Made by a program: the position numbers and the translations under genes. A stretch of DNA of 64,000 bases, from the NCBI RefSeq assembly GCF_003252795.1, contig NZ_QEPQ01000001.1:186001-250000 (forward strand), written 5' to 3'. This document shows positions 1 to 11,725 of the stretch, piece by piece (the stretch's first letter is position 1; each line of letters begins with the position of its first letter). Source of the stretch: Haemophilus parainfluenzae (GTDB lineage: Bacteria > Pseudomonadota > Gammaproteobacteria > Enterobacterales > Pasteurellaceae). The notes beneath the pieces are model-generated. The model did not search any database, was not told where the DNA came from, and was given only the letters and a program-made list of their open reading frames with translations.

Positions 1-2
1 CC

Positions 3-1703
3 AAAGGTTTCATTAAAACGAAAGTCATTTCTCAGTTATTCGATCCTGAAAAGAATATGTTCTTACCCGATCGTTTCGTCAAAGGGACTTGCCCAAAATG
101 TAAAGCAGAGGATCAATACGGCGATAACTGTGAAGTTTGTGCTTCCACTTATAGCCCAATGGATTTAATTAATCCACGTTCTGCTGTGTCGGGTGCAACA
201 CCAATCATCAAAGAATCTGAACACTTCTTCTTTGACTTACCTGCTTTTGAAGGTATGTTAAAAGAATGGACTCGCTCTGGTTCACTGCAACCTGAAATTG
301 CAAACAAAATGCAAGAATGGTTTGAAAGTGGCTTGCAACAATGGGATATCTCTCGTGATGCACCTTATTTTGGTTTTGAAATCCCAGGAACTAAAGATAA
401 ATTCTTCTATGTTTGGTTGGATGCGCCAATTGGCTACATAGCTTCTTTCAAAAATCTCTGCGATCGTGAAGGCATTGATTTTAATGAATTCTGGGGAGAA
501 AACAGCGATACAGAACTTTATCACTTTATCGGTAAAGATATCGTATATTTCCACAGTCTATTCTGGCCAGCAATGTTAGAAGGGAGCGAATATCGCAAAC
601 CAACCAATGTGTTTGCTCACGGTTATGTCACCGTAGATGGCGCCAAAATGTCAAAATCACGTGGTACATTTATCCAAGCCAGCACCTATTTAAATCACAT
701 TGATCCGGAATGTTTGCGTTATTACTATGCGGCAAAATTAAACGATCGCATCGAAGATCTTGATTTCAACTTGGAAGATTTCGTTCAACGTGTCAATACG
801 GATATTGTTAATAAATTAGTCAATTTAGCTTCTCGTAATGCTGGATTTATCGCTAAACGTTTTGAAGGCAGATTAGCAGATAAATTAGAAGACGAAGCAC
901 TTTTTGCTGAATTTACTGCACAAGCTGAACAAATCGCTTCTTATTATGAAGCTCGTGAATACAACAAGGCGATTCGTGAAATCATGGCATTAACCGATAA
1001 GGCGAATAAATACATTGATGAAAAAGCACCTTGGGTGATTGCAAAAGAAGAAGGCAAAGAAGCTGAATTGCAAGCAGTTTGCTCAATGGGTATCGAGCTT
1101 TTCCGTGTATTAATGTCTTACTTAAAACCGGTTCTTCCAAAATTGGCTGAACGTGCAGAAGCGTTCTTACAAACAGAACTAACATGGGATAATATTGCAC
1201 AGCCACTATTAGGTCATCAACTTACTCCATTTAAAGCGCTTTTCTCGCGTTTAGAGAAAAAACAAATTGATGCTGTTATAGAAGAAACTAAAGCTCTTTT
1301 CGCTGAAGCAAACAAAACAACAGAAAAAACAGCGGCAAAACCGACCGCACTTTCAAATGTCGAACCTATTGCTGATACTATTACCATTGATGATTTTGCT
1401 AAAATTGATATGCGTGTAGCAAAAGTACTGAAATGCGAAGCGGTACCAGAATCTAATAAACTCTTACGTTTTGAATTAGATTTAGGTGACCATACTCGCC
1501 AAGTGTTCTCTGGCATTAAAGCGGCTTACAACAAACCTGAAGAATTGGAAGGTCGTTTTGTTATTGTGGTTGCAAACCTTGCACCACGTAAAATGAAATT
1601 CGGCGTATCAGAAGGGATGATTCTTTCTGCTGGTACTGGCGGAAGTGATTTATTCTTACTTTCAGCTGATAGCGGTGTCGCTGCTGGTATGCAAGTAAAA
1701 TAA
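3..1703 (+). CDS. metG: Methionyl-tRNA synthetase, C-terminal part (5' end outside window)
   Basis: Charges tRNA-Met with methionine in the cytoplasm. The reading frame is open to the window edge, so roughly the first 115 residues, including the HIGH motif, are missing. Visible are the zinc knuckle (CPKC and CEVC in the first 30 residues after the internal Met at 57), the KMSKS loop ([11 protein letters not shown]), the helical anticodon-binding domain, and a C-terminal Trbp111/EMAP-like tRNA-binding domain (from about [14 protein letters not shown]) that drives dimerisation. The length fits the full-size gammaproteobacterial enzyme. It ends in a good intrinsic terminator. An inner ATG at position 57 is not the true start, because homologous sequence continues upstream of it. 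Confidence 0.97.
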   Translation, partial: KGFIKTKVISQLFDPEKNMFLPDRFVKGTCPKCKAEDQYGDNCEVCASTYSPMDLINPRSAVSGATPIIKESEHFFFDLPAFEGMLKEWTRSGSLQPEIANKMQEWFESGLQQWDISRDAPYFGFEIPGTKDKFFYVWLDAPIGYIASFKNLCDREGIDFNEFWGENSDTELYHFIGKDIVYFHSLFWPAMLEGSEYRKPTNVFAHGYVTVDGAKMSKSRGTFIQASTYLNHIDPECLRYYYAAKLNDRIEDLDFNLEDFVQRVNTDIVNKLVNLASRNAGFIAKRFEGRLADKLEDEALFAEFTAQAEQIASYYEAREYNKAIREIMALTDKANKYIDEKAPWVIAKEEGKEAELQAVCSMGIELFRVLMSYLKPVLPKLAERAEAFLQTELTWDNIAQPLLGHQLTPFKALFSRLEKKQIDAVIEETKALFAEANKTTEKTAAKPTALSNVEPIADTITIDDFAKIDMRVAKVLKCEAVPESNKLLRFELDLGDHTRQVFSGIKAAYNKPEELEGRFVIVVANLAPRKMKFGVSEGMILSAGTGGSDLFLLSADSGVAAGMQVK

Positions 1704-1713
1704 TTTAATATTT

Positions 1714-1737
1714 AGGCGACTTCGGTCGCCTTTTTTA
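1714..1737 (+). terminator. Intrinsic terminator of metG
   Basis: A stem of AGGCGAC and GTCGCCT closed by a TTCG tetraloop is followed directly by a T run, 10 nt after the metG stop. Confidence 0.9.
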
Positions 1738-1807
1738 TTGCCAAACAGAACCAAATACCCTACCATATCAATCAGCTATTTATCATACAAATTAAAAGGA
1801 ATTCATT

Positions 1808-2668
1808 ATGACAAACGAACTTATCTGCTATAAACAAATGCCAGTTTGGACAAAAGATAAATTACCTAAAATGTTCCAAGAAAAACACAATACTAAAGTG
1901 GGAACTTGGGGCAAACTTACAGTGCTAAAAGGTAAACTTAAGTTTTATGAGCTAACTGAAAATGGCGATGTCATTGCTGAGCATATTTTCACGCCTGAAA
2001 GTGATATTCCATTTGTTGAGCCACAAGCCTGGCATCGAGTTGAAGCACTTTCTGATGACTTAGAATGTACGCTTGGCTTCTATTGCAAAAAAGAGGATTA
2101 CTTCAGCAAAAAATATAATATGACTGCAACGCATGGTGATGTAGTTGATGCAGCTAAAATTATTAAACCTTGTAAAGTGTTAGATTTAGGCTGTGGACAA
2201 GGTCGTAACTCCCTTTATTTAAGTTTAAAAGGCTATGATGTGACCTCTTGGGATCATAACGAAAACAGCATTGCCTTCTTGAACGAAACTAAAGATAAAG
2301 AAAACTTGAATATCAAGACTGCAGTTTATGATATTAATACCGCCAATATTCAAGAAAACTACGACTTTATTGTATCAACCGTGGTATTTATGTTCTTAAA
2401 CCGTGAGCGAATTCCAGCCATTATTAAGAATATGCAAGAACACACCAACCCAGGTGGTTACAACTTAATTGTAGCAGCGATGTCTACACCTGAGGTACCT
2501 TGTCCATTAGCGTTCTCATTTACGTTCTCTGAAGGTGAATTAAAAGAATACTACAAAGATTGGGAATTCTTAGAATACAACGAAAATATGGGCGAATTAC
2601 ATAAAACCGATGAAAACGGCAATCGCATTAAATTAAAATTTGCGACAATGCTAGCAAGAAAAAAATAA
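1808..2668 (+). CDS. tehB: TehB, tellurite resistance SAM-dependent methyltransferase
   Basis: Cytoplasmic methyltransferase that detoxifies tellurite. In H. influenzae it is also tied to oxidative stress resistance and haem use (family knowledge). The 286-residue length matches the Haemophilus form: an N-terminal cupin-like DUF1971 domain of about 90 residues, then a class I methyltransferase with SAM motif I VLDLGCGQGRNSLYL near residue 125. The E. coli protein has only the methyltransferase part. The ATG is preceded by AAAAGGA. No tehA lies nearby. The gene stands alone between metG and the convergent dapD. Confidence 0.95.
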   Translation: MTNELICYKQMPVWTKDKLPKMFQEKHNTKVGTWGKLTVLKGKLKFYELTENGDVIAEHIFTPESDIPFVEPQAWHRVEALSDDLECTLGFYCKKEDYFSKKYNMTATHGDVVDAAKIIKPCKVLDLGCGQGRNSLYLSLKGYDVTSWDHNENSIAFLNETKDKENLNIKTAVYDINTANIQENYDFIVSTVVFMFLNRERIPAIIKNMQEHTNPGGYNLIVAAMSTPEVPCPLAFSFTFSEGELKEYYKDWEFLEYNENMGELHKTDENGNRIKLKFATMLARKK

Positions 2669-2685
2669 TTCTCTAATTTAAAAAA

Positions 2686-2728
2686 GAAAATGACCGCACT
2701 TTGTCATATAAAGTGCGGTCATTTTTTA
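2686..2728. terminator. Bidirectional terminator made of an inverted uptake-sequence pair
   Basis: ACCGCACTTT and AAAGTGCGGT form a long stem flanked by A and T runs on both strands. It serves convergent tehB and dapD. The arms are DNA uptake signals. Confidence 0.85.
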
Positions 2729-2739
2729 TGGTATTTTAA

Positions 2740-3567
2740 TTACTCTTCAATAGAACGTAATAATTCGTTGATACCAACTTTACCTAAAGTTTTTGCATCA
2801 ACTTTTTTCACGATCACTGCACAGTATAAGCTGTATTTACCACATTTTGATGGAAGACTACCAGAAACCACTACTGAGCCAGCTGGTACACGGCCATAGA
2901 ATACTTCACCTGTTTCACGATCATAGATTTTAGTTGATTGACCGATGAATACGCCCATAGAGATCACACAACCATCTTCAACAATCACGCCTTCAACGAC
3001 TTCAGAACGTGCACCGATAAAACAGTTATCACCAATAATGGTTGGGTTTGCTTGTAATGGCTCTAATACACCACCGATACCTACACCACCAGATAAGTGT
3101 ACATTTTTACCAATTTGCGCACATGAACCAACCGTTGCCCATGTATCAACCATAGTACCTTCACCCACATATGCACCGATATTTACATAAGATGGCATCA
3201 ATACACAGTTTTTAGAAATGTATGCACCTTTACGTACCGTTGCAGAAGGTACGACACGGAAACCTTCTTGAGAAAAACGCTCTTCCGTATAGTCAGCAAA
3301 TTTCAATGCCACTTTGTCATAGTATTTGGTTTCTGCGCCATCAATGATTTGGTTATCGTTGATACGGAAAGATAATAATACTGCTTTTTTCAACCATTGG
3401 TGAGTAACCCATTCACCATCAATTTTTTCTGCAACACGGTATTTACCGCTATCTAATCCTTCGATCACTTCTTCGATTGCTGCACGAGTTTGTGCATCAA
3501 CTGTTTTAGGGGTAATTTCCGCACGTTTTTCAAATGCAGCTTCAATAATTTGTTGTAAATTTGACAT
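2740..3567 (-). CDS. dapD: 2,3,4,5-tetrahydropyridine-2,6-dicarboxylate N-succinyltransferase
   Basis: Succinylates tetrahydrodipicolinate in the DAP/lysine pathway, feeding peptidoglycan and lysine synthesis. The protein has a helical N-terminal domain and a left-handed beta-helix of hexapeptide repeats (for example [20 protein letters not shown]), as in trimeric DapD. I chose the MSNLQQ start at 3567 (275 residues, the family length). It has GGAAG just upstream. The frame extends 39 codons further upstream, but that extension runs through the intergenic region and has no family match. Confidence 0.96.
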   Translation of the reverse strand: MSNLQQIIEAAFEKRAEITPKTVDAQTRAAIEEVIEGLDSGKYRVAEKIDGEWVTHQWLKKAVLLSFRINDNQIIDGAETKYYDKVALKFADYTEERFSQEGFRVVPSATVRKGAYISKNCVLMPSYVNIGAYVGEGTMVDTWATVGSCAQIGKNVHLSGGVGIGGVLEPLQANPTIIGDNCFIGARSEVVEGVIVEDGCVISMGVFIGQSTKIYDRETGEVFYGRVPAGSVVVSGSLPSKCGKYSLYCAVIVKKVDAKTLGKVGINELLRSIEE

Positions 3568-3665
3568 ATTGCTTCCTATTGTCGGTGTGAAATAACAGTT
3601 GATAGTTTTATCATATTTTTGACTTTCAAGCAAAAAACAACCGCACTTTCTTTTGATTTTAAGCA

Positions 3666-3698
3666 TAAAAAAAAGCGAACCCAATGGCTCGCTTTTTT
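3666..3698 (-). terminator. Intrinsic terminator downstream of the pcp-like gene
   Basis: On the minus strand AAAAAAGCGAGCC pairs, with one mismatch, with GGGTTCGCTTTTTT, followed by more T residues. It lies just after the stop at 3715 and before dapD. Confidence 0.75.
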
Positions 3699-3714
3699 CT
3701 AGTTCTTGTTTAAA

Positions 3715-4179
3715 TTAGTTGATAACAGAAACATTTAATGATGAACCACCAACGATTCTCACACGGCGACCTGCTTTGAAGCTAGGATCCGCTTTTTGAA
3801 CCACAACGATCTCTTCTCTATTATCTTTTCTGATAACAAGCTCTGCACCATTAACTTGGCTCATTTTCTCTTCAATTTTGCTACCTGCAATGGCACCACC
3901 AATTGCACCAATAACACCTGCAATGGCTTGTCCTGTACCGCCACCTATTGCACTACCAGCGATACCACCTAAAGCACCACCACCAACTGAACCAATTACA
4001 CCATTGTTATCAGCTTGGATTTTAACAGGGCGAACAGATACGATTGTACCATAACTAATTGAACGCGCTTCTTTTGCTTGATCTGCAGAGTATACATCAC
4101 CACTAAAAACATCGGTGTTTGCACAACCCGTTAAACCAACAGACATCATAAGTGCTAATGCTACTGTTACTTTTTTCAT
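3715..4179 (-). CDS. pcp: Glycine-zipper outer membrane lipoprotein (Pcp/SlyB family)
   Basis: Envelope lipoprotein of the SlyB/PCP family, 154 residues. It has a lipoprotein signal peptide with lipobox LTGC (acylated Cys19), then a glycine-zipper '2TM' stretch rich in GG and GxxxG repeats around residues 65-100, and a C-terminal beta domain (about 110-154). Asn at +3 and no Asp at +2 suggest outer membrane sorting. Family members support outer-membrane integrity. The gene is followed by its own terminator and preceded by another small lipoprotein gene in the same orientation. The exact role in this organism is not shown by the sequence. Confidence 0.88.
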   Translation of the reverse strand: MKKVTVALALMMSVGLTGCANTDVFSGDVYSADQAKEARSISYGTIVSVRPVKIQADNNGVIGSVGGGALGGIAGSAIGGGTGQAIAGVIGAIGGAIAGSKIEEKMSQVNGAELVIRKDNREEIVVVQKADPSFKAGRRVRIVGGSSLNVSVIN

Positions 4180-4202
4180 AAAACTAACCTTCTAAAAATG
4201 AA

Positions 4203-4502
4203 TTAGATTGGGTTTCTTGGAGACCAAGTAGAAACGTTTTTCACGCCTTGACCGTTGTCAGATACTTTCACACAAGCACCAGTTACTAAAGTTGAATCGT
4301 ATTTGTGAACGATAACTTCGGTTTCACCTTCTTGTTTGTACGAGCAGTCGTTTTTACGAACGGTTAATTTTACATCATCACCTTGTAATTCGGTGAAGAT
4401 AACTTGACCTTTATAAGCGCTTTCATCTTTTTGTGATTGAGATGAACAAGCTGATAAACCTAAACTTAATAAGACAGTTAATGCTAAGGTAATTTTTTTC
4501 AT
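4203..4502 (-). CDS. Small putative lipoprotein of unknown function
   Basis: A 99-residue protein with a clear type II signal peptide: MKK, a hydrophobic stretch, and lipobox LSAC (Cys19), followed by SSQSQ. Ser at +2 predicts the outer membrane. The mature part is short, polar and beta-strand-like, with two Cys residues (in NDCSY and GACVK) that could form a disulfide in the periplasm. I do not recognise the family. It sits 4 nt downstream of yecM and 23 nt upstream of the pcp-like gene, so the three may be cotranscribed. Confidence 0.8.
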   Translation of the reverse strand: MKKITLALTVLLSLGLSACSSQSQKDESAYKGQVIFTELQGDDVKLTVRKNDCSYKQEGETEVIVHKYDSTLVTGACVKVSDNGQGVKNVSTWSPRNPI

Positions 4503-4506
4503 TACA

Positions 4507-5076
4507 CTAAACCTCGAGTATTTTCTTTATTGTATAAGGATGAACCTTTATGCAAACATGATTTTCTGTTTTATCAACAAAACTCACTGCAATTGATGGA
4601 TTGGGCAATTGCTCCCCTTCCACCTTAGGTTCGCTCACCTTCATGGTTAATTGAGTTAGTTCCTTCCATAAAAATGTGTTGCAAATCCGATTAACCCAAT
4701 CCTCAACAGATTCATGAGATAAAAACGGCATTACAATTTCAATATGTTCCCAAGTTTCTTGGGGATATTGTTTATTTTTAGGAAACGGTAATTCAATAAC
4801 ATCGACAGGCTGACCAATGAAATCAACTGGCTCATCTAATTCAATCAAATAGATAGGACGCCCATTGACGATATTATCGCTTAAAATTCTACCGCACTTT
4901 AATAACTCTGTCAGCCAATTTTTTGCTTTTTCTTCAGTATTTGCTCTTAAAGCTAAATGATCAATTTGGAAATCATTCAAATTCACTTTCATAACGGCAG
5001 CTAATTGCTGAATTTTTTCCTGAAATAAAGGCAATTCTTGATAAAGTGCGGTCGATTTTTCCATTAAATTTGACAT
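4507..5076 (-). CDS. yecM: YecM-like VOC-fold metalloprotein
   Basis: A 189-residue protein similar along its length to E. coli YecM, a member of the vicinal-oxygen-chelate/glyoxalase-like fold whose substrate is not established. His (QIDHLALR) and acidic residues ([14 protein letters not shown]) are the likely metal ligands. The start has AGGAG about 5 nt upstream. It is divergent from argS. An uptake sequence lies in its first codons. Confidence 0.85.
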   Translation of the reverse strand: MSNLMEKSTALYQELPLFQEKIQQLAAVMKVNLNDFQIDHLALRANTEEKAKNWLTELLKCGRILSDNIVNGRPIYLIELDEPVDFIGQPVDVIELPFPKNKQYPQETWEHIEIVMPFLSHESVEDWVNRICNTFLWKELTQLTMKVSEPKVEGEQLPNPSIAVSFVDKTENHVCIKVHPYTIKKILEV

Positions 5077-5164
5077 TTTCTCCTGCTCTTACTTTGAGAA
5101 ATCTATAAACAACGGTATCATAGCCGATTATTTTCATTATTCAATTTCAAGATTAGGAAAAACC

Positions 5165-6898
5165 GTGAATATTCAATCTATTTTATCCGATAAAATTAAA
5201 CAAGCGATGATTGCTGCTGGCGCAGATGAACAATGTGATGCGCTTATTCGCCAATCTGGTAAACCACAATTTGGCGACTACCAAGCAAACGGCATCATGG
5301 CTGCTGCTAAAAAACTAGGTTTAAATCCACGTGAATTTGCACAAAAAGTATTAGATCATGCTGATCTTTCTGATGTCGCAGAAAAAACTGAAATTGCTGG
5401 TCCAGGTTTTATTAATATTTTCTTAAATCCAATTTGGTTAGCTAATAACGTTTCTGCCGCATTAAAAGATCAAAATCTTGGTGTCAGCGCAAATGAAAAA
5501 CAAACTATCGTGATTGATTATTCTTCACCAAACGTTGCGAAAGAAATGCACGTAGGTCACTTACGTTCTACCATTATCGGTGATGCTGTTGTTCGCACCC
5601 TTGAATTTTTAGGTCACAACGTTATTCGTGCAAACCACGTAGGTGACTGGGGTACACAATTTGGTATGCTCATTGCTTATCTTGAAAAAATGGAAAATGA
5701 ACACGCGAGCGAAATGGAACTTCAAGATCTTGAAGCATTCTATCGCGAAGCGAAAAAACATTATGATGAAGATGAAGCGTTCGCTGAAAAAGCGCGTAAC
5801 TATGTAGTGAAATTGCAAGGTGGAGATGAATATTGCCGCACAATGTGGAAAAAATTAGTCGATATCACCATGCAACAAAACCAACGTAACTACGATCGTT
5901 TGAATGTCACATTGACCGAAAAAGATGTGATGGGTGAAAGTCTTTATAACCCAATGTTACCTGCTATCGTTGAAGATCTGAAAAAACAAGGTTTAGCCGT
6001 TGAAGATGAAGGGGCGTTAGTCGTTTATCTTGATGAATTCAAGAATAAAGATGGCGAACCGATGGGGGTAATCGTTCAGAAGAAAGATGGCGGTTTCCTT
6101 TATACCACTACCGATATCGCGGCGGCTAAATATCGTTATGAAACCTTAAAAGCAGATCGTGCATTAGTGTTCTCTGATACACGCCAAAGCCAACACATGC
6201 AACAAGCGTGGTTAATTACGCGTAAAGCCAGTTATGTACCAGACAGCTTCTCACTTGAACATAAAAACTTCGGTATGATGTTGGGTAAAGATGGTAAACC
6301 ATTCAAAACTCGTACAGGTGGCACCGTAAAATTAGCAGATTTATTAGATGAAGCGATTGAACGTGCCACTGTATTAATCAACGAGAAAAATACCAACTTA
6401 TCTGATGAAGAAAAAACTGCGGTTATTGAAGCGGTGGGTATTGGCTCGGTGAAATATGCGGATCTTTCTAAAAACCGTACCACTGACTATGTATTCGATT
6501 GGGACAATATGCTTAGCTTTGAAGGTAATACCGCGCCTTATATGCAATATGCTTACACGCGTATTCGTTCAATCTTCAATAAAGCAGATCTGAATCCAAC
6601 CGTACTTGCTGAAGCTAAGATTCAGCTTTCTGATGAAAAAGAACGTGCATTAGCGATCAAATTGCTTCAATTTGAAGAAGCCGTTCAAACGGTGGGCAAA
6701 GAAGGGACACCGCATGTACTCTGTGCTTATTTATATGAATTGGCTGGTGTGTTCTCTTCATTCTATGAACACTGCCCAATCTTAAATGCAGAAGATGAAA
6801 ACGTAAAATTAAGCCGTTTAAAACTCGCTTCTCTCACAGAGAAAACCTTAAAACAAGGTTTAGCGTTATTAGGCATTAAGACAATCGAAAAAATGTAA
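5165..6898 (+). CDS. argS: Arginyl-tRNA synthetase
   Basis: Class I synthetase charging tRNA-Arg; 577 residues, the standard length. It starts with GTG ([10 protein letters not shown]), the same start context as in E. coli, preceded by AGGAAA. Visible are the N-terminal Add1 domain, the HIGH-like motif HVGHLRS near residue 130, the degenerate KMSKS region [10 protein letters not shown], and the C-terminal anticodon-binding DALR domain ending EKM. It is closed by a strong hairpin shared with convergent smrB. Confidence 0.97.
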   Translation: MNIQSILSDKIKQAMIAAGADEQCDALIRQSGKPQFGDYQANGIMAAAKKLGLNPREFAQKVLDHADLSDVAEKTEIAGPGFINIFLNPIWLANNVSAALKDQNLGVSANEKQTIVIDYSSPNVAKEMHVGHLRSTIIGDAVVRTLEFLGHNVIRANHVGDWGTQFGMLIAYLEKMENEHASEMELQDLEAFYREAKKHYDEDEAFAEKARNYVVKLQGGDEYCRTMWKKLVDITMQQNQRNYDRLNVTLTEKDVMGESLYNPMLPAIVEDLKKQGLAVEDEGALVVYLDEFKNKDGEPMGVIVQKKDGGFLYTTTDIAAAKYRYETLKADRALVFSDTRQSQHMQQAWLITRKASYVPDSFSLEHKNFGMMLGKDGKPFKTRTGGTVKLADLLDEAIERATVLINEKNTNLSDEEKTAVIEAVGIGSVKYADLSKNRTTDYVFDWDNMLSFEGNTAPYMQYAYTRIRSIFNKADLNPTVLAEAKIQLSDEKERALAIKLLQFEEAVQTVGKEGTPHVLCAYLYELAGVFSSFYEHCPILNAEDENVKLSRLKLASLTEKTLKQGLALLGIKTIEKM

Positions 6899-6934
6899 AA
6901 AAAACGCGGTCAATTTCGACCGCGCTTTTTTATT
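6899..6934. terminator. Bidirectional terminator between argS and smrB
   Basis: CGCGGTC and GACCGCG form the stem, with A8 on one side and T6 on the other. It works for both converging genes. Confidence 0.85.
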
Positions 6935-7443
6935 TATACATCCACTAAAATGAGTATTGCTGCTTCTCCGCCCCATTCTTTGGGTGCTTGGTGTAACGCA
7001 CGTACTTTAGGGTGCTGAACTAACCAACGTGGAATTTGTTTTTTCAACGTAAACGTACCGTAGCCAGTCATAATACTTGCACAATAAACATGTTCGTTTT
7101 CACAAGCTAACAACAGTGCTGCTAATTCCATTTTGGCTTGTTCACGGGTTAAGCCATGTAAATCCAGAAATAATTCAGGTGAAAAATCGCCACGACGAAG
7201 TTGTTTTAATAAATGGCTATCTTCCCCTTCGCGTAAATATTTGATGACACCATCATGTTCATTTAGCAAGGGTTCATATTCATCGGAAAAATAGAAAAGC
7301 GTATCTTCTTTTTCTCGAATATCACGTAAATGGGATTTTTTTTGACCGCTCTTTTGACGAGGTGCCACAAAGGTATCTTGCTTGATGGGCTTGATCCCTT
7401 TTGTTTCCGCCCGAAAAAGATCAAAATCATCTGGTTCTGTCAT
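6934..7443 (-). CDS. smrB: SmrB-type ribosome rescue endonuclease (Smr domain)
   Basis: Smr-domain protein of the YfcN/SmrB family, which in E. coli cleaves mRNA between collided ribosomes (established for E. coli SmrB). The N-terminal tail is charged and unstructured. The Smr domain covers about residues 90-169, with the DLHGLT motif (Asp94, His96). The usual GHGK loop reads GYGT here. The true start is the ATG at 7443 (169 residues). The frame also opens at a TTG four codons earlier. It is divergent from prmB, the same neighbourhood as in enterobacteria, which supports the call. Confidence 0.88.
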   Translation of the reverse strand: MTEPDDFDLFRAETKGIKPIKQDTFVAPRQKSGQKKSHLRDIREKEDTLFYFSDEYEPLLNEHDGVIKYLREGEDSHLLKQLRRGDFSPELFLDLHGLTREQAKMELAALLLACENEHVYCASIMTGYGTFTLKKQIPRWLVQHPKVRALHQAPKEWGGEAAILILVDV

Positions 7444-7527
7444 TATTTTTCTCAATTTGTTATTTTGCTTAATGATAGCACATCTATTCTATGGTATAAC
7501 TAGCCAAATTTTTTATTGAGGCACAAA

Positions 7528-8472
7528 ATGGAAACCTTACACAATCAAGAACTTGTTGCGACAATTTTAGAAGATAATGTGGCAAGTGAATTAACGACCA
7601 TTCAAGATTTTTTACGCTGGACATACAGCACATTCAATCGTTCTGATATTTACTACGGGCAAGGCCATGACAATGCGTGGGATGAAAGTCTTCAATTAGT
7701 TCTAGCTGGACTTCAATTACCGCTCGATTTACCGCAAGATTTATTCAGCAGCAAACTCACTCCTTCAGAAAAAGAAACCTTAGTACAGTTAGTCTTAAGC
7801 CGAATTGAACAACGTGTACCTGTCGCTTATTTAACGAATAGTGCATGGTTCTGTGGATTAGAATTCTATGTGGATGAGCGCACAATTATTCCTCGCTCAC
7901 CAATCAGTGCATTAATCCAAGATAAATTTGCTCCGCTTTTAAAATCAGAACCAAAACGTATTTTAGATCTTTGTACCGGCAGTGGTTGTATCGCGATTGC
8001 TATTGCTGAAGCCTTTCCTGAGGCTGAAGTGGATGCAGTCGATCTTTCTGTGGATGCATTAAATGTGGCGGAAATCAATATTGCTCGCCACCAATTAGAA
8101 CACCGTGTTTTCCCGATTCAATCAGATTTATTCCAAAATCTCTTCGGCCAACAATATGATTTAATCGTGACCAACCCACCTTATGTGGATGAAGAAGATT
8201 TGGCAGATATGCCGGAAGAATTCCATTATGAGCCTGAATTAGCCTTAGGTTCGGGTGTTGATGGTTTAGAAATTACAAAACAAATTTTAAAACAAGCGTC
8301 GGATTATTTAACACCAAATGGCATACTCGTTTGCGAAGTGGGCAACAGCATGGTAAGTCTCATTGAACAATATCCAGATGTGCCATTTGAATGGGTTGAA
8401 CTAAAAAATGGCGGTCTAGGTGTATTTGCCATTAGCCGCGAAGATTTAGTGAAATACCACGATTCTTTTTAA
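7528..8472 (+). CDS. prmB: Ribosomal protein L3 N5-glutamine methyltransferase PrmB
   Basis: SAM-dependent methyltransferase that modifies Gln150 of ribosomal protein L3. It has an N-terminal helical substrate-binding part, SAM motif [15 protein letters not shown] and the catalytic NPPY motif ([12 protein letters not shown]), typical of the HemK/PrmB family. The ATG at 7528 with TTGAGG 6 nt upstream gives 314 residues. An in-frame TTG at 7516 is inside that ribosome binding site and was rejected. It is followed by a GC-rich terminator immediately before the next gene. Confidence 0.95.
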   Translation: METLHNQELVATILEDNVASELTTIQDFLRWTYSTFNRSDIYYGQGHDNAWDESLQLVLAGLQLPLDLPQDLFSSKLTPSEKETLVQLVLSRIEQRVPVAYLTNSAWFCGLEFYVDERTIIPRSPISALIQDKFAPLLKSEPKRILDLCTGSGCIAIAIAEAFPEAEVDAVDLSVDALNVAEINIARHQLEHRVFPIQSDLFQNLFGQQYDLIVTNPPYVDEEDLADMPEEFHYEPELALGSGVDGLEITKQILKQASDYLTPNGILVCEVGNSMVSLIEQYPDVPFEWVELKNGGLGVFAISREDLVKYHDSF

Positions 8473-8528
8473 ACTAAAAGTGCAGTTAAAAATCGTCGTA
8501 AATTTTGACCGCACTTAACAAATTACTG

Positions 8529-8558
8529 GCGCGCGTTCTTAACGCGTGCTTTTTTTTT
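8529..8558 (+). terminator. Intrinsic terminator after prmB
   Basis: GCGCGCGTT and AACGCGTGC form a stem with loop CTT and one mismatch, followed by nine T residues. A second, weaker inverted pair of uptake-like sequences lies just before it (8478-8516). Confidence 0.8.
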
Positions 8559-8568
8559 AAATAAAACA

Positions 8569-9633
8569 ATGAATTTACAAAAACTTTTACTGACTCGTCG
8601 TTTCTTTTCTACCCTTGCATTCTTTTCCATGCAAACGGTATTTTTCATCTATTTACAAGGAAAAGGCTTAAGTAACAGTGAAATTGCCTTTTCACTCTCG
8701 TTGCTTTTCTTCTGCAACCAAGCATTAGCTATTTTAGCCGGTATCTGGGGCGATCGCTTTGGACTGGCTAAAATGATGTTGCTCGGGTGCTTTTTAGATG
8801 TGATTGCCTATATTTTCTTTCTCTCTGCAGACAATTACATTCTACTTTTAATTGCCACCACCTGTTTTGGCTTAGGCAGTTGTTTGTTTGGTACCAATGC
8901 GAAAGCCTGCCTATTGGTACTTGCAGGCGAAGAATACAAAGATAAAACCCGATTACAGGGAAAATATTTGAAAGTCACTTCCATATCGTCTATGTTTGCG
9001 CCTTTATTGGTGATTCCATTTATCAAATACAATCACATTGAATGGTTGATTTGGGTCTGCTTTGCGATGGAAGCGATTCTCTTTGCCCTAATGGTTAAAC
9101 CGTTTTATCAAATCCAAACCTTGCAAACCTTAGTGAAATTTCGCTTTGCCCAAATTAAAGAAATCATCACTAAAGAATTTTTATTGGTGCATTTGATGTT
9201 ATTTATTCCCCTTTCCATTGCAACCTCATTCTTTGTGATCTTCCCTTTCCTGTTTGATAACAAATTAGGCATGCCAGAACACTCTCCCATTGCACTTTTT
9301 GTAAATGGGTTGTTGACTGTATCGCTACAAAGTTATTTTTCTCGAAAAATTAATTTAACAATTAAACAAACCCTATGGGTAGCACCAATCTTGGCTATTG
9401 GTATTATCCTGCCTTGGTTTATTACATTGAAATATATTTCTTTGGTTTCTGCTTATATTTACTTGGTCATTTTCACGGTGATTGAAGTCTATACTTTAAC
9501 CGCGATGGCAAATTTATTAGTAAAATTTGATAATGGTACAAACCGAGGTTTTATCTTTGGCTCATCACGATTATTGCTTTCTATCGCAACAGTTATCGTC
9601 ATGAACTTAGTGCCACATTTGTTTTTATTGTAA
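8569..9633 (+). CDS. Major facilitator superfamily transporter, substrate unknown
   Basis: Inner membrane protein of 354 residues with about 11-12 hydrophobic segments. The loop after the second segment (GIWGDRFGLAKMM) is the MFS motif A region (GxxxDRxGxxx). It is shorter than a typical 400-residue MFS protein, with a short central loop. There is no strong ribosome binding site upstream of the ATG, which follows the prmB terminator closely. The sequence does not reveal the substrate, and drug or metabolite efflux are both possible. It is convergent with cysB. Confidence 0.8.
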   Translation: MNLQKLLLTRRFFSTLAFFSMQTVFFIYLQGKGLSNSEIAFSLSLLFFCNQALAILAGIWGDRFGLAKMMLLGCFLDVIAYIFFLSADNYILLLIATTCFGLGSCLFGTNAKACLLVLAGEEYKDKTRLQGKYLKVTSISSMFAPLLVIPFIKYNHIEWLIWVCFAMEAILFALMVKPFYQIQTLQTLVKFRFAQIKEIITKEFLLVHLMLFIPLSIATSFFVIFPFLFDNKLGMPEHSPIALFVNGLLTVSLQSYFSRKINLTIKQTLWVAPILAIGIILPWFITLKYISLVSAYIYLVIFTVIEVYTLTAMANLLVKFDNGTNRGFIFGSSRLLLSIATVIVMNLVPHLFLL

Positions 9634-9639
9634 AAAAGA

Positions 9640-9678
9640 AACGGTCAGAATTCACATTAAATTCTGACCGCGCTTTTA
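9640..9678. terminator. Bidirectional terminator between MFS gene and cysB
   Basis: CGGTCAGAATT and AATTCTGACCG form an 11-bp perfect stem with A and T runs at the flanks. Confidence 0.85.
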
Positions 9679-9691
9679 TATTTTTTTATTC

Positions 9692-10675
<984 letters not shown>

Positions 10676-11686
10676 CTATTTTTTATAGCGTTTACTTAAC
10701 TCAGTATAACGTTTTACTGCTTTACGAATTTGACCTGATTTTGGTCGACGACGAGGTTTCGTCACATCCAATTTAGTTTCGGTTTCAGGTGGCAAGCCCA
10801 CTAATTCACGTAAATAGTTAACGTTTTCCAGATCCATTTCTTCCCAACCACCACGCGGTAAGCCTTTCATCAGCTTAATGTTGCCATAACGAATACGAAT
10901 TAAGCGGCTCACTTGAATGCCTTGTGATTCCCACAGACGGCGCACTTCACGGTTACGACCTTCCATTAAAGTCACATCGTACCATTGGTTAATCCCTACA
11001 CCACCTGCAAATTTGATTTCTTTGAAATTGGCTGGGCCATCTTCCAACTGCACACCTTTACGTAAACGCGCTAACATGGCATCGTCCACTTGACCAAATA
11101 CACGCACAGAATACTCACGTTCAACTTCACGGCTTGGGTGCATTAAACGGTTAGCTAATTCGCCATCTGTTGTGAAAAGCAATAAGCCTGAAGTATTAAT
11201 ATCCAAACGACCGACAGCAATCCATCTTGCGCCATTTAAGCGTGGTAAACGATCGAATACAGTTGGACGACCTTCGGGATCACTACGCGTACAAAGTTCA
11301 CCTTCTGGTTTGTAATACATTAATACACGGCATACTTCTTTTTGTGCTTGTTGAAGATTAATGATACGACCATCAATACGCACTTTTACACCGGAATGTA
11401 CATCGATACGATCGCCAAGGGTCGCCATTTTGCCATCGACACTCACACGGTTTTCAGCGATCATCGCTTCAATTTCGCGACGAGAACCTTGTCCTGCTCG
11501 CGCAAGCACTTTCTGTAATTTTTCACCTTCTACAGTAGATTGACGAGATGGCTTAGCCACCTTAGCCTTAGGAGTTGATTTGATGTCAGAATTGAGCGCA
11601 CTTTTACGATCTTTACGCTCAAAGTGCGGTTGTTTTCCCGCTTGTTTTTCACGTTCTTGTCTGACTGGTTTTTGAATAGGTTTCAT
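10676..11686 (-). CDS. rluB: 23S rRNA pseudouridine synthase RluB
   Basis: Makes pseudouridine 2605 in 23S rRNA. A basic disordered N-terminal tail of about 50 residues is followed by an S4 RNA-binding domain ([19 protein letters not shown]), the RsuA/RluB catalytic core with [12 protein letters not shown] (catalytic Asp), and a basic C-terminal tail. It is in the order yciO-rluB-cysB on the minus strand. The yciO-rluB pairing is also found in E. coli. Confidence 0.95.
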   Translation of the reverse strand: MKPIQKPVRQEREKQAGKQPHFERKDRKSALNSDIKSTPKAKVAKPSRQSTVEGEKLQKVLARAGQGSRREIEAMIAENRVSVDGKMATLGDRIDVHSGVKVRIDGRIINLQQAQKEVCRVLMYYKPEGELCTRSDPEGRPTVFDRLPRLNGARWIAVGRLDINTSGLLLFTTDGELANRLMHPSREVEREYSVRVFGQVDDAMLARLRKGVQLEDGPANFKEIKFAGGVGINQWYDVTLMEGRNREVRRLWESQGIQVSRLIRIRYGNIKLMKGLPRGGWEEMDLENVNYLRELVGLPPETETKLDVTKPRRRPKSGQIRKAVKRYTELSKRYKK

Positions 11687-11725
11687 CTGTTTTCCTTTGT
11701 CGCTTTCCCAAGCGTCTAAAATAAG

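Noticed and set aside
3568..3684. N-terminal extension of DapD by 39 residues
   Set aside because: It covers the ribosome binding site and the intergenic terminator region and exceeds the family length.
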